Shown here one piece after another: positions 1-7,862 of a stretch of 35,286 nt of DNA. Numbering within the stretch: position 1 is the stretch's first letter; each line of letters opens with the position of its first letter. Location of the stretch: NCBI RefSeq assembly GCF_001424045.1, contig NZ_LMQB01000028.1:157478-192763 (forward strand), given 5' to 3'. Made by a program: the position numbers and the translations under genes. Under the pieces are notes generated by a model, which was not told where the DNA came from, did not search any database, and saw only the letters and a list, made by a program, of their open reading frames with translations. The stretch comes from Rhizobium sp. Leaf371 (GTDB lineage Bacteria; Pseudomonadota; Alphaproteobacteria; Rhizobiales; Rhizobiaceae).

Positions 1-1
1 A

Positions 2-373
2 AGCCGTCCGCCGCAGGAGGGCCCGATGGTTCTGCTCTCGGGCGGGGAAACGACCGTCACGATCGGACCCGAGGGTGCGGGCAAAGGCGGGCGAAACACC
101 GAACTGCTGCTGGCCGCTGCCATCGACCTCGACGGCACCTCCGGCATCACCGCGCTTGCGGCCGACACCGACGGCATCGACGGCTCGGAGACCAATGCCG
201 GCGCCTTCTGCGATGGCGGAACCGCCGCGCGTATCCGGGCGGCTGGCGGCGAGCCGCGCGCCCACCTCGCGCGACACGACGCCTGGTCCGACTTCTCTGC
301 ATCGGGCGACCTGTTCGAGACAGGCCCGACCGGCACGAACGTCAACGACTTCAGGGCCTTTCTGCTGGTCTAG
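2..373 (+). CDS. Glycerate 2-kinase (MOFRL family), C-terminal part
   Basis: The reading frame is already open at the left edge, so this is the 3' end of a longer gene; the ATG at 26 is probably internal. The translated tail has the MOFRL-domain hallmarks: a SGGETTVT strand, a G[10 protein letters not shown] stretch, ADTDGIDG followed by SETNAGAF, and a closing [15 protein letters not shown]. This family (GckA/TtuD, older name hydroxypyruvate reductase) phosphorylates D-glycerate to 2-phosphoglycerate in the cytoplasm, in glyoxylate, tartrate and sugar-acid breakdown. About 124 residues are visible of a usual 420 or so. It converges on the ABC transporter operon that ends at 686. Family assignment is firm; the kinase role follows from the family, and the catalytic N-terminal domain lies outside the window. 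Confidence 0.88.
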   Translation, partial: SRPPQEGPMVLLSGGETTVTIGPEGAGKGGRNTELLLAAAIDLDGTSGITALAADTDGIDGSETNAGAFCDGGTAARIRAAGGEPRAHLARHDAWSDFSASGDLFETGPTGTNVNDFRAFLLV

Positions 374-481
374 GCTCCCAACTACTCTGACATTTCGGTC
401 CGTCGCCCGCTTGTTACTTTCGTGGCTGCCATTGTGACCCAGCCGGATAATAGGACATGCGCCGACCTTCTCATGTAGGAG

Positions 482-680
482 CGAGCATGGACCGTCGCCC
501 GCTTCACGGCCGATGATGCCTGGACGCTGGGAACCCGGATGCGGCTATCGGCGGTGGCCGCCCGCCTGCCGGAAGCCACAAGACAGATGCGGCGGATGCT
601 GATCGATCGGGCGACACGATCCATTCCGGTTCATCAGAGCTCGAACAGCGCGAATAGCTTGAACATTGAGCCATCGCCGA
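482..680 (+). pseudogene. Remnant of a UPF0303 / heme-degrading-domain (GlcG/HbpS-like) gene
   Basis: In the frame of codons starting at 491, the sequence reads FTADDAWTLGTRMR, then AVAARLPEA, and further on RATRSIPVHQSSNSANSL. This resembles two conserved blocks of UPF0303 proteins as I remember them: an F-x4-AW-x-LG-x2-R block, then R-K-x-NTV-x-RFH-x-SSYA. The segment between the blocks is about 20 residues too short, the second block has several substitutions, a stop codon lies just upstream at 476-478, and no start codon or RBS fits. I read it as a decayed fragment. The alternative is plain intergenic sequence with a chance match. Nothing else is recognisable between the two convergent genes here (374-685). 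Confidence 0.35.
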
Positions 681-685
681 TCTGC

Positions 686-1462
686 CTAGTTCAGGACGGG
701 CGCAACCTCGTTTACCGTTCTGAGACCGTTGACGGCTTCCTCGAAAAGCATCTGCGAATAGGCGTGATGCGTGATGCCGCGTTGGAGGTCGTCCTTGGTC
801 AGTTCGTCCACGAAGGTGCCGCGTTGCATGACGAGCACGCGGTCGCACATATGGGCGATCACGGACAAGTCGTGGCTGACGAGGACATAAGTGAGATTGC
901 GTTCGTCGCGCAGGTCGCAGAGGAGGTTGAGCACCTCGGCCTGGACGGAGACGTCGAGTGCCGACGTCGGTTCGTCGAGGAGGAGGATCTCCGGCTCGAG
1001 CATCAGGGCACGGGCAATCGCGACGCGCTGACGCTGGCCGCCGGAAAGCTGGTGGGGGAAGCGGTCCGCGAACGTCTCTGGCAGGCCGACCTGGCGGAGG
1101 GCAGGGCCGACACGGTCCCATCCCGGCCCCTTGTCCATGGCGCGGATCGGCTCGGCCAGAACCCGCTGGATGCGATGGCGCGGATGGATCGAGCCGTAGG
1201 GATCCTGGAAGACCATCTGGGCGAGCAGCAGTTGCTCGCGCCGGCGATCGGGATCGACGGGTTCACCGCCAAGGCGGATCGAACCTTCCCAATGGCGATC
1301 GAGGCCCGCGAGCGACCGCAGAACAGTCGATTTTCCGCAGCCGGATTCGCCGACGATCCCGAGCGTTTCGCCCTTGCGCACCGAGAAGGACACGGATTTG
1401 ACGACCTGTGTGCGGGCGGTGCCCTGCCCGAAGGAGACGGAGAGGTTTTCGACATCGATCAT
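686..1462 (-). CDS. Opp/Dpp-type ABC importer, ATP-binding protein (DppF/OppF-like)
   Basis: A 258-residue nucleotide-binding subunit of a peptide/nickel/oligosaccharide-class importer. It has Walker A GESGCGKST at residues 38-46, a Q-loop at VFQDPYG (about 84-90), signature LSGGQRQR from 139, and Walker B ILLLDEP at 159-165 followed by the D-loop SALD and the switch His in VSHD. It would energise uptake at the inner face of the membrane as a heterodimer with the preceding ATPase. Its ATG overlaps the stop of that gene by 4 nt (ATGA), so the two are translationally coupled. It is the last gene of a five-gene minus-strand operon. The C-terminal extension often seen in OppF is short, and the substrate cannot be read from this subunit. 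Confidence 0.93.
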   Translation of the reverse strand: MIDVENLSVSFGQGTARTQVVKSVSFSVRKGETLGIVGESGCGKSTVLRSLAGLDRHWEGSIRLGGEPVDPDRRREQLLLAQMVFQDPYGSIHPRHRIQRVLAEPIRAMDKGPGWDRVGPALRQVGLPETFADRFPHQLSGGQRQRVAIARALMLEPEILLLDEPTSALDVSVQAEVLNLLCDLRDERNLTYVLVSHDLSVIAHMCDRVLVMQRGTFVDELTKDDLQRGITHHAYSQMLFEEAVNGLRTVNEVAPVLN

Positions 1463-2301
1463 GGCGCTGCTCCGGCTTCGTTGATGGCCCGACGATCGAG
1501 AACCGGCAGTCGGGAGACGGGATGTTTCGGGTCGGGCATGGCGGCGATCAGGCCGCGCGTATAGGGATGCTTCGCCTCTTCGAGCCGCGTCAGCGTTTCC
1601 ACCACGCGCCCCTGATACATGACCAGAACCCGCTCGCAGAACGAGGCGACCATGCGGATGTCGTGGCTGATGAGCAGGAGGGCCGAGGCGTTTTCCCGCA
1701 CCAGTTCGTCGAGCAGCCGCAGTACGTCGCCGCGCACGCTGACGTCGAGGGCCGAGGTCGGCTCGTCCGCGATGACGAGGCGGGGTTTGGAGAGCAGCAT
1801 CATGGCGATCATCACGCGCTGGCCCATGCCGCCGGAGATCTGGTGCGGGTAGAGCGCCATCGTCCGCTCGACATCGGCGATGCGGACGCGGCCGAGCATG
1901 TCGGCGGCCAGCGCAGTGGCCTGCTTGCGGCTGATCTTCTGGTGCAGCGTCGCGGCTTCCGCCACCTGCTTGCCGACGGTCAGGACCGGATTGAGCGAAT
2001 AGCGCGGGTCCTGCATGATCAGCGCCATGCGGTTGCCGCGCAGGCCGCGCATCGCCTTTTCGCTGCGCGTCAGAAGCGGCGCGCCTTCGAAGTCCATCGC
2101 CGCTGCCTCGATCCGGGCGGCCGGCGGCAGGAGGCGCATGACGGCGCGGCCGAGCGTCGATTTGCCCGAACCGGACTCGCCGACGATGCCGACGCGCTCG
2201 GCGCCCACCGTCAGGCTGACGCCGTTCACGGCCGGGATCTTCGCCCGGCCGAAGCGAACCGAGAGGTCCCGGATCTCAAGGATGGGGTGATCAACGGGCA
2301 T
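1459..2301 (-). CDS. Opp/Dpp-type ABC importer, ATP-binding protein (DppD/OppD-like)
   Basis: A 280-residue ATPase, taking the ATG at 2301 ([15 protein letters not shown]); the open frame extends further upstream but into the permease gene. Walker A is GESGSGKST at residues 41-49, signature ISGGMGQR at 155-162, and Walker B LVIADEP at 175-181, with SALD and the switch ISHD after it. ISGGMGQR rather than LSGGQ is common in DppD/OppD subunits. It overlaps the stop of the permease gene by 11 nt and the start of the next ATPase gene by 4 nt. It pairs with the downstream ATPase to drive import. Confidence 0.92.
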   Translation of the reverse strand: MPVDHPILEIRDLSVRFGRAKIPAVNGVSLTVGAERVGIVGESGSGKSTLGRAVMRLLPPAARIEAAAMDFEGAPLLTRSEKAMRGLRGNRMALIMQDPRYSLNPVLTVGKQVAEAATLHQKISRKQATALAADMLGRVRIADVERTMALYPHQISGGMGQRVMIAMMLLSKPRLVIADEPTSALDVSVRGDVLRLLDELVRENASALLLISHDIRMVASFCERVLVMYQGRVVETLTRLEEAKHPYTRGLIAAMPDPKHPVSRLPVLDRRAINEAGAAP

Positions 2302-3205
2302 GGCGGGGATCCAATATGTCGCGCAGGGTGTCGCCCACGAGATTGAAGGCAAGGCTGGTGATCAGGATGGCAAGACCGGGCATGACCGCGACCCACCAGT
2401 TGTCCAGCATGAACTTGCGGCCGTTGGAAATCATCGCGCCCCACTCGGGTGCGGGCGGCTGGGCGCCGAGCCCGAGGAAGCCGAGGGCGGCGGCCGTGAG
2501 GATGATGCCGGCCATGCTGAGCGTCAGCCGCACAACGACGGAGGGGATGCACATCGGCGCGATGTAGAGCAGCAGAAGCCGTGTGCGCGACGCGCCGTAG
2601 AGCCTCGCCGCGGCCACATAGTCCGTGTTGCGCACGATCAGCGTTTCCGCCCGCGCCAGACGCGCGATCGGTGGCCAGCCGGTGAGCGAGATCGCGATGA
2701 TGGCGGTGTTAAGCCCGGCGCCGAGCGCTGCGGCGAAGGCCAGCGCCAGAATGAGCGAGGGAAAGCTGAGCACGACATCCGTTGCGCGCATCAGGATCGC
2801 GTCGGTGCGCCCGCCGGCAAAGCCGGCGACGATGCCGATCAGAAGGCCGATGGGCCCGATGATCAGCGACACGGCGAGCACGGTCTGGATGGTGATCCGC
2901 GTGCCGTAGATCAGGCGGGAGAGAATATCCCGGCCGAACTCGTCGGTTCCTGCCCAGTGGGCGAAGCTCGGCGGCTGGAGCGCCTGGGTGAGATCCTGCG
3001 ACGTGGCGCTGTAGGGCGCGATCCACGGCGCGAGAATGGCGACGATGACGAGGACGAGCAAAACCGCGAAGCCGAACATGCCGAGCGGCTCGTCGGCCAG
3101 CTTGACGAGGAAGGTGCGCAGGCTGCCGGCAAAGCGGCTCGCCGAACTTTGCGTGGTCACGCCGTCTGCCGTCGGGGGAGGGGAGAGAACGTCGCCGGTG
3201 CTCAT
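2291..3205 (-). CDS. Opp/Dpp-type ABC importer, permease (DppC-like)
   Basis: A 304-residue inner-membrane permease. The start at 3205 (MSTGDVLSPPP) is chosen because its ATG overlaps the stop of the upstream permease (ATGA), and the frame upstream of it only shadows that gene. There is a cytoplasmic N-tail of about 40 residues, then TM1 (FGFAVLLVLVIVAILAPW). The typical DppC periplasmic stretch with GTDEFGRDILSRLIYG follows, then further hydrophobic segments. The EAA coupling loop is AARLYGASRTRLLLLYIAP, which contacts the ATPases. It forms the channel with the DppB-like partner and belongs to the same operon. Confidence 0.92.
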   Translation of the reverse strand: MSTGDVLSPPPTADGVTTQSSASRFAGSLRTFLVKLADEPLGMFGFAVLLVLVIVAILAPWIAPYSATSQDLTQALQPPSFAHWAGTDEFGRDILSRLIYGTRITIQTVLAVSLIIGPIGLLIGIVAGFAGGRTDAILMRATDVVLSFPSLILALAFAAALGAGLNTAIIAISLTGWPPIARLARAETLIVRNTDYVAAARLYGASRTRLLLLYIAPMCIPSVVVRLTLSMAGIILTAAALGFLGLGAQPPAPEWGAMISNGRKFMLDNWWVAVMPGLAILITSLAFNLVGDTLRDILDPRHAR

Positions 3206-4230
3206 GCCGTCACCTCGCGCGTGCGGGGATCGAACACCAGATAGGCGAGATCCGACAGGAAATTGAGGAGCATGAAGATCAATCCGATAATGAGAGTACC
3301 CGCCAGGATCGCGTTCATGTCGCCGGTCATCAAGGCGTTGGTCATGTACTGGCCGATACCGGGCCAGGAAAACACGATCTCCGTGACGACGGCGCCTTCG
3401 AGCAGCCCGCCATAGGAAATCGCAAGGACCGTAATCAGCTGGACCGCGATGTTCGGCAGGAGATGGCCGGTGACGATCCGCATGGTCGATGCACCCTTGG
3501 CGCGCGCCGCGGTCACGTAATCCTGGTTCAGCTGTTCCAGCGTGAAGCTGCGGGTCATGCGGGTGATGTAGGCCATGGCCGAATAGGCAAGGATGCAGGC
3601 GGGCAGGATGATGTGGTGGACGGCATTCCAGAACACTTCGGTGTCGCCGGCAAGAAGACTGTCGACCAGGAGAAGACCGGTACGCGGTTCGACGAGACCC
3701 TCGAGATAGACATCCACACGGCCGGGACTGCCGACCCATTCCAGCCCCGCATAGAAGATCACGAGGCCCACGATGCCGAACCAGAACACCGGGATCGAGT
3801 GGCCGACGAGCGAGACGACGCGCGTGAACTTGTCGATCCAGGTATCGCGGAAGAACGCCGCCGTCATGCCGAGGGGCACGCCCACGAGCGTCGAGAGGAT
3901 GACGGCGAGCGTCGCCAGCTCCAGCGTCGCGGGAAAGGCCTGCGCCAGATCATGCAGCACAGGGTTGCCGGTGAGGATCGCCGTTCCGAGATCGCCGTGC
4001 AGGAGCGAGGTGAGGTACAGCCAGAACTGCTGGTAGACCGGCAGGTCGAGCCCGAGCCTTGCCCGCATCGCCTCGTAGGCAGCGGGATCGGCCAGCTCGC
4101 CCACGATCGCCCCGACGGGATCGGTCGGCAGTATGCGACCGATCACGAAGGTGACGACGAGCAGGACGAAGAGGCTGAGCAAAAGCTGGCCGAGCCGCTT
4201 GCCGAGCTCGATGAGGGTGAACTCTTTCAT
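3202..4230 (-). CDS. Opp/Dpp-type ABC importer, permease (DppB-like)
   Basis: A 342-residue inner-membrane permease. TM1 covers about residues 10-32 (LGQLLLSLFVLLVVTFVIG), followed by the family stretch RILPTDPVGAIVGE and then LGLDLPVYQQFW. Further hydrophobic segments follow, and the EAA loop is YVTAARAKGASTMRI, ahead of the HLLPNI segment. The conserved GGLLEGAVVTEIVFSWPGIG block is present. It lies 16 nt after the binding-protein gene and overlaps the next permease gene by 4 nt. Start ATG at 4230. Confidence 0.92.
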   Translation of the reverse strand: MKEFTLIELGKRLGQLLLSLFVLLVVTFVIGRILPTDPVGAIVGELADPAAYEAMRARLGLDLPVYQQFWLYLTSLLHGDLGTAILTGNPVLHDLAQAFPATLELATLAVILSTLVGVPLGMTAAFFRDTWIDKFTRVVSLVGHSIPVFWFGIVGLVIFYAGLEWVGSPGRVDVYLEGLVEPRTGLLLVDSLLAGDTEVFWNAVHHIILPACILAYSAMAYITRMTRSFTLEQLNQDYVTAARAKGASTMRIVTGHLLPNIAVQLITVLAISYGGLLEGAVVTEIVFSWPGIGQYMTNALMTGDMNAILAGTLIIGLIFMLLNFLSDLAYLVFDPRTREVTA

Positions 4231-4246
4231 GAAACGATCGCCTTGA

Positions 4247-5848
4247 TCACGGGGCGTCTGTCTTGGAGACGGCCTCGACGCGGGTCAGGGACCACGGGTG
4301 GCCGCTGTAGCCCTTTACGCGCCCGCTGACGACGATCGGCTCGAAGCGCTCGAACATCGGCAGGACCGCGGGCTTCAGCGCGATGAACTTTTCCTGGATC
4401 TGCCGGACGAGGTCCAGACGCTTGGCATCGTCGCGTTCGCGGTTTGCCTGCTCGCGTAGCGCGTTGAGGTCCGGAATGTCCCAGGCCGAGCGCCAGACGA
4501 AGTTGCCGGCATTGTTGGCTTCCTTGGCATTGTTCGGATTGGACGCGAAATTGTCGAGCGAGCCCAGCGCCGTCGGCATGAAGGAGCCGGTCTGCGGCAG
4601 GAGCAGATCGAAATCGCGTGCCCGGTGCGCCGCGACGATATCCGCGCCATTGCCCTGCTGGATCGTCACCGTGATGCCGATTTCGGCAAGGCTTGCCTGG
4701 ATGGCCGTCGCCATATCGACGCGCGGCGTCTGGGAAATCGTCTTCAACGTCAGCGACAGACCGTTGGGATAGCCGGCATCGGCCAGAAGCTTCTTGGCCT
4801 TCTCCGGCTGGAACGACCAGTCGGGATTGGGGATCGCACCTGCCCAGTCCTCGGGAACGGGCACGTTTCTCCAGCGGCCGTAGGAGCCGAGGATCGTATC
4901 CGCGATGCCCTTGTAGTTGATGCCGTAGGCGATGGCCTCGCGCACTTCGGGCTTGGCGAGAGCCTCTCGGCCGGCATTCATCGCCAGCACGTAGTAACCG
5001 CCGGTCTTGACCTGATCGATGACAAAGCCGGCCTTCGTTTCGAAGGTCTTGACGTCGGCGGCCGTCAGCGCATTGGCAATGTCGATATCGCCGCGCTCGA
5101 GCATCAGGCGGGCCGCTTGGCTCTCGGGAACGTGCCGCATCACGATGCGGCGGATCGCCGGCGCGCCGCCGCGATAGTCCTTGTTGGCTTCCAGCAGGAC
5201 GATGTCGTTCGGCGTCCAGCGGCGCAGCGTGTAGGGCCCGGAACCGGCGGCCGTCGTTCGCAGCCATTCGTTGCCGTAATCGCCGTTCTTCACGTGCTTT
5301 TCGACTTCGACGCTGTCGACGACGCTCGAAACGCCCATGGCGAGACGATAGAGCAGCGCCTCGGGAATGACCTTGTCCGTCAGTTCGATCCGGAACGTCT
5401 TGTCATCCACGGCGGAGACGAGGCTCTCGATATTGTCTGCGGTGTAGCCGGCTGTCTTGTAGTTGGTCGATGCCGACTGATCGAGCTTCATGAGACGCAC
5501 GATCGAGAACACCACGTCCTTCGCGGTGACGGGATTGCCCGAGGTGAAGGTGGCGTCGCGCAGCTTGAAGGTGATGCCCTTGTCGTCCACGGTCCAGCTC
5601 TCGGCCAGCTGCGGCTTGATCTTGTAGCCATCCGTCTGGTCGGAAAAGACGAGGCGATCATACGTATTCGCCAGAATCTCCTGCGTCTTGACCTCCGTGC
5701 CCTGCTGGGGATCGAGGGACAGGACCTGTGCAAGCGAGGTGCCGATGATCAACTGATCGTTCGGGGTCTCCGCCACCACGGCCGTCGCGCTGCCGAGAGA
5801 CAGGCCAAGCGCCGCCCCCACCAGAAGCGGTGAACAAAAAGGCTTCAT
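4247..5848 (-). CDS. Family 5 extracellular solute-binding protein of the ABC importer
   Basis: A 533-residue periplasmic substrate-binding protein (SBP_bac_5, DppA/OppA fold). The N-terminus is a signal peptide (MKPFCSPLLVGAALGLSLGS) with likely cleavage near VVA/ETP. Family landmarks follow: SLDPQQG, LAESWTVDDKGITFKLRDATFTSG and KDVVFSIVRL, then the C-terminal lobe ending in PWSLTRVEAV. A strong RBS (GGGAGGAA) precedes the ATG at 5848. As first gene of the operon it delivers substrate to the DppBCDF-like complex. Proteins of this family bind peptides, but also oligosaccharides, glucosides and opines. The neighbouring UxuA and GH1 genes and the shared leader motif at 5883-5903 favour a sugar-acid or glycoside ligand; this is inference. 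Confidence 0.92.
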   Translation of the reverse strand: MKPFCSPLLVGAALGLSLGSATAVVAETPNDQLIIGTSLAQVLSLDPQQGTEVKTQEILANTYDRLVFSDQTDGYKIKPQLAESWTVDDKGITFKLRDATFTSGNPVTAKDVVFSIVRLMKLDQSASTNYKTAGYTADNIESLVSAVDDKTFRIELTDKVIPEALLYRLAMGVSSVVDSVEVEKHVKNGDYGNEWLRTTAAGSGPYTLRRWTPNDIVLLEANKDYRGGAPAIRRIVMRHVPESQAARLMLERGDIDIANALTAADVKTFETKAGFVIDQVKTGGYYVLAMNAGREALAKPEVREAIAYGINYKGIADTILGSYGRWRNVPVPEDWAGAIPNPDWSFQPEKAKKLLADAGYPNGLSLTLKTISQTPRVDMATAIQASLAEIGITVTIQQGNGADIVAAHRARDFDLLLPQTGSFMPTALGSLDNFASNPNNAKEANNAGNFVWRSAWDIPDLNALREQANRERDDAKRLDLVRQIQEKFIALKPAVLPMFERFEPIVVSGRVKGYSGHPWSLTRVEAVSKTDAP

Positions 5849-5882
5849 CGAAATTCCTCCCGGAGATCATCTAGTAAGTCAC

Positions 5883-5903
5883 GTGGTATGTCGTATGATG
5901 AAT
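5883..5903 (-). promoter_or_regulatory. Candidate GntR operator upstream of the binding-protein gene
   Basis: Read toward the binding-protein gene, this 21-bp segment starts ATTCAT and ends CATACCAC, with an imperfect TACGACATA core. It matches 17 of 21 positions of the segment at 6729-6749 in front of the uxuA-like gene, in the same orientation relative to the gene it precedes. It lies 35 nt before the ATG at 5848 and 92 nt before the gntR start, so it could serve import and autoregulation. The repetition is seen; binding by the GntR protein is inferred. Confidence 0.6.
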
Positions 5904-5994
5904 ATGTCGATTTTGAGAAAGCCGCAATAGCAAGTCTTAAAATGTGATAACCGGTTGGGCGAGACACCAGGGGCGAGGGAACAGGGCATTGAAG

Positions 5995-6693
5995 ATGGTA
6001 GCGAACCGAAGACCGCGTCTTGCACAGGGTGTGATCGACGAATTGAAGCGCCAGATCGGGACGGGAATCCTGCCGCCCAAATCGCAACTGCCGACAGAGC
6101 CGCAACTGGAACGGCAGTTCTCCGTCAGCCGCACGGTGGTGCGCGAAGCGATCGCCGAACTGCGCGCCGCGGGGCTGGTGACGCCGATTCAGGGCAAAGG
6201 CATGTTCGTGACCGATGCCATCAGCCGGCCGTCTGTTCTCCTCACCCCGATCGAGCTGGAAAGCGTCCCGCAGACGCTCGAACTGATCGAATTCCGGATG
6301 GGTGTCGAAGTGGAAGCTGCTGGAATTGCTGCATATAGGCGCTCTGCCTCGCAAGAGGAGGCTATTCGTGTGGCGCATCACGAGATGGCGCGACGGGTCG
6401 AGTTGAGCGAGCCGACCGTTGAGACAGACTTCCTCTTCCACCGGGCCATCGCCACGGCCACCAACAACCGGTACTTCGCCGAAGCGCTCAATCGCTATGG
6501 CCAGCGATCCATTCCGCGCGGGCAGTTTCCCACGCTTCCCGATGCCAATAGCAAGACCTATCTCGCGGGTGTCCTGGCCGAGCATGAACGTGTTCTCGAC
6601 GCCATTTCCGATCAGGATCCTGAGGCGGCCCGGCTTGCGATGCGGGACCATCTCGTGGCAAGCCAGAAGCGATATCGGCGTCTTGCACGCTGA
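5995..6693 (+). CDS. GntR-family transcriptional regulator, FadR/FCD subfamily
   Basis: A 232-residue regulator, starting at the ATG at 5995 (MVANRRPRLAQ); the frame is open further upstream, but the family N-terminus fits this start. The winged-helix domain covers residues about 8-75, with LPTEPQLERQFSVSRTVVREA as the recognition region and a wing ending QGKGMFV. The FCD ligand domain follows, with FLFHRAIA, an EHERVLDAI segment and RDHL at the places where the domain's metal-binding acid and histidines sit. Relatives (UxuR, ExuR, DgoR, LldR) respond to sugar acids or other organic acids. It stands between the importer operon and the uxuA-like gene, and a shared 21-bp motif in front of both suggests it controls both. 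The effector is unknown. Confidence 0.88.
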   Translation: MVANRRPRLAQGVIDELKRQIGTGILPPKSQLPTEPQLERQFSVSRTVVREAIAELRAAGLVTPIQGKGMFVTDAISRPSVLLTPIELESVPQTLELIEFRMGVEVEAAGIAAYRRSASQEEAIRVAHHEMARRVELSEPTVETDFLFHRAIATATNNRYFAEALNRYGQRSIPRGQFPTLPDANSKTYLAGVLAEHERVLDAISDQDPEAARLAMRDHLVASQKRYRRLAR

Positions 6694-6728
6694 AGGGAGC
6701 ATGCCCGGCGCCCTCGACAAGAGCTGAA

Positions 6729-6749
6729 ATTCATATTATGTCATACCAC
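6729..6749 (+). promoter_or_regulatory. Candidate GntR operator upstream of the uxuA-like gene
   Basis: This is the second copy of the 21-bp motif found at 5883-5903. It starts ATTCAT, ends CATACCAC, and contains the perfect odd palindrome TATGTCATA at 6737-6745. It ends only a few bases before the AGGAGG ribosome binding site of the gene at 6766, so a bound protein would block transcription there. Binding by the neighbouring GntR protein is inferred from position and repetition. Confidence 0.6.
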
Positions 6750-6765
6750 ATTTAGGAGGCATGAC

Positions 6766-7746
6766 ATGTATGTAGGAACGCAACTTGCCGCGCGTGACGA
6801 CGATGATTATCGCGTCTGGTCGCAACTCGGAGTCAACCACATCTGCGCCGATCCGGATGGTCCCCTCGACCGCTGGTCGCTCGATGACCTGACGCGGCTG
6901 CGCGAGAAAGTCGAGAGTTTCGGACTTGTCCTGGACATGATCCAGTTGCCGTTGCCCTCGAGCCCCATCGAAACGGCGACCTATCCCGACATCCTTCTGG
7001 CGGGGCCGAATCGCGACCGGCAGATCGATGCGATCTGCGCGCTGATCGAAAACCTGGCCAAAGCCGGCATTCCCGCCGCCAAATACAATCTCAATCTGAT
7101 CGGCATTCCCCGCACGCCGGACGAAAAGGGCCGGGGCGGCTCACTCAACGCGTCCTTCCGCTGGGACAAGACCGATCAGAACGCCGCCCCCGGTCTTGCC
7201 GGCGTCCTGTCCGAAGAGGAAAACTGGGAGCGGATCGACTACTTTCTGGAACGCGTCGTGCCTGTTGCCGAATCCAATCGCGTGCGTCTTGCCTGCCACC
7301 CGCACGATCCCTACACGCCGCCCGGCTACAAGGGCGTGACGCGCGTGCTGGGCACGGTGGATGGGCTGAAGAAATTCGTCACGATGCGGGAGAGCGCCTA
7401 TCACGGCCTCAATTTCTGCCAGGGCACGGTTGGCGAGATGCTCGACAATCCGCGCGAGGAAATCGAAGACGTCATTCGCTGGTTCGGCAGCCGGAAGAAG
7501 ATCTTCAACCTCCATTTCCGCAATATTCGCGGTCGCAAGCTTTCCTTCACGGAGACCTTTCCGGACGAGGGCGACATGGACATGGCGCGTTCGCTGAAAG
7601 TCTACAAGGAGGTCGGCTATCCCTACATGATCATGCCGGATCATGTACCGGCGATTGCCGGCCGCGACCCGCAGGGTGTCGCCTTCGCCTATTGCTACGG
7701 ATACACCGCCGGCCTGCTGCAGGCACTGGATGCCTTCGGCGCTTGA
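6766..7746 (+). CDS. uxuA: Mannonate dehydratase-like protein (UxuA family, short form)
   Basis: A 326-residue TIM-barrel protein of the UxuA family, which dehydrates D-mannonate to 2-keto-3-deoxygluconate in hexuronate breakdown. Residues matching the family's metal site are visible: His180 in HPHDP, Cys218 in NFCQGT, His250 in NLHFRN and Asp292 in MPDHVP. The His-to-Cys spacing (38) equals that of characterised UxuA enzymes as I recall it. At 326 residues it is clearly shorter than E. coli UxuA (394), so it belongs to a short clade whose substrate may differ from mannonate. A strong AGGAGG site precedes the ATG. It follows gntR by 72 nt with its own candidate operator, and the GH1 gene follows 116 nt downstream. 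Confidence 0.8.
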   Translation: MYVGTQLAARDDDDYRVWSQLGVNHICADPDGPLDRWSLDDLTRLREKVESFGLVLDMIQLPLPSSPIETATYPDILLAGPNRDRQIDAICALIENLAKAGIPAAKYNLNLIGIPRTPDEKGRGGSLNASFRWDKTDQNAAPGLAGVLSEEENWERIDYFLERVVPVAESNRVRLACHPHDPYTPPGYKGVTRVLGTVDGLKKFVTMRESAYHGLNFCQGTVGEMLDNPREEIEDVIRWFGSRKKIFNLHFRNIRGRKLSFTETFPDEGDMDMARSLKVYKEVGYPYMIMPDHVPAIAGRDPQGVAFAYCYGYTAGLLQALDAFGA

Positions 7747-7862
7747 TACTGTCTTCGGCCGTCCGTGCGGCGGCCGATCATGACAAGCTGGTCTGACGGA
7801 TCGGCTTGGAGAGCCTGTCGTGCCGATGATGCCGACGGCGGTACCAGACTTGGGAGCGCACC

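Noticed and set aside
539-1564. Long plus-strand open frame across the ATPase gene
   Set aside because: It is antisense to a clear ABC ATPase with all motifs; its own translation has no recognisable domain. Only its first part (482-680) was kept, as a possible pseudogene remnant.
7755-7777. TCGGCCG/CGGCCGA hairpin after the uxuA-like gene
   Set aside because: A short stem with a 9-nt loop and no T-run, common by chance at this GC content; uxuA and the GH1 gene may be co-transcribed.
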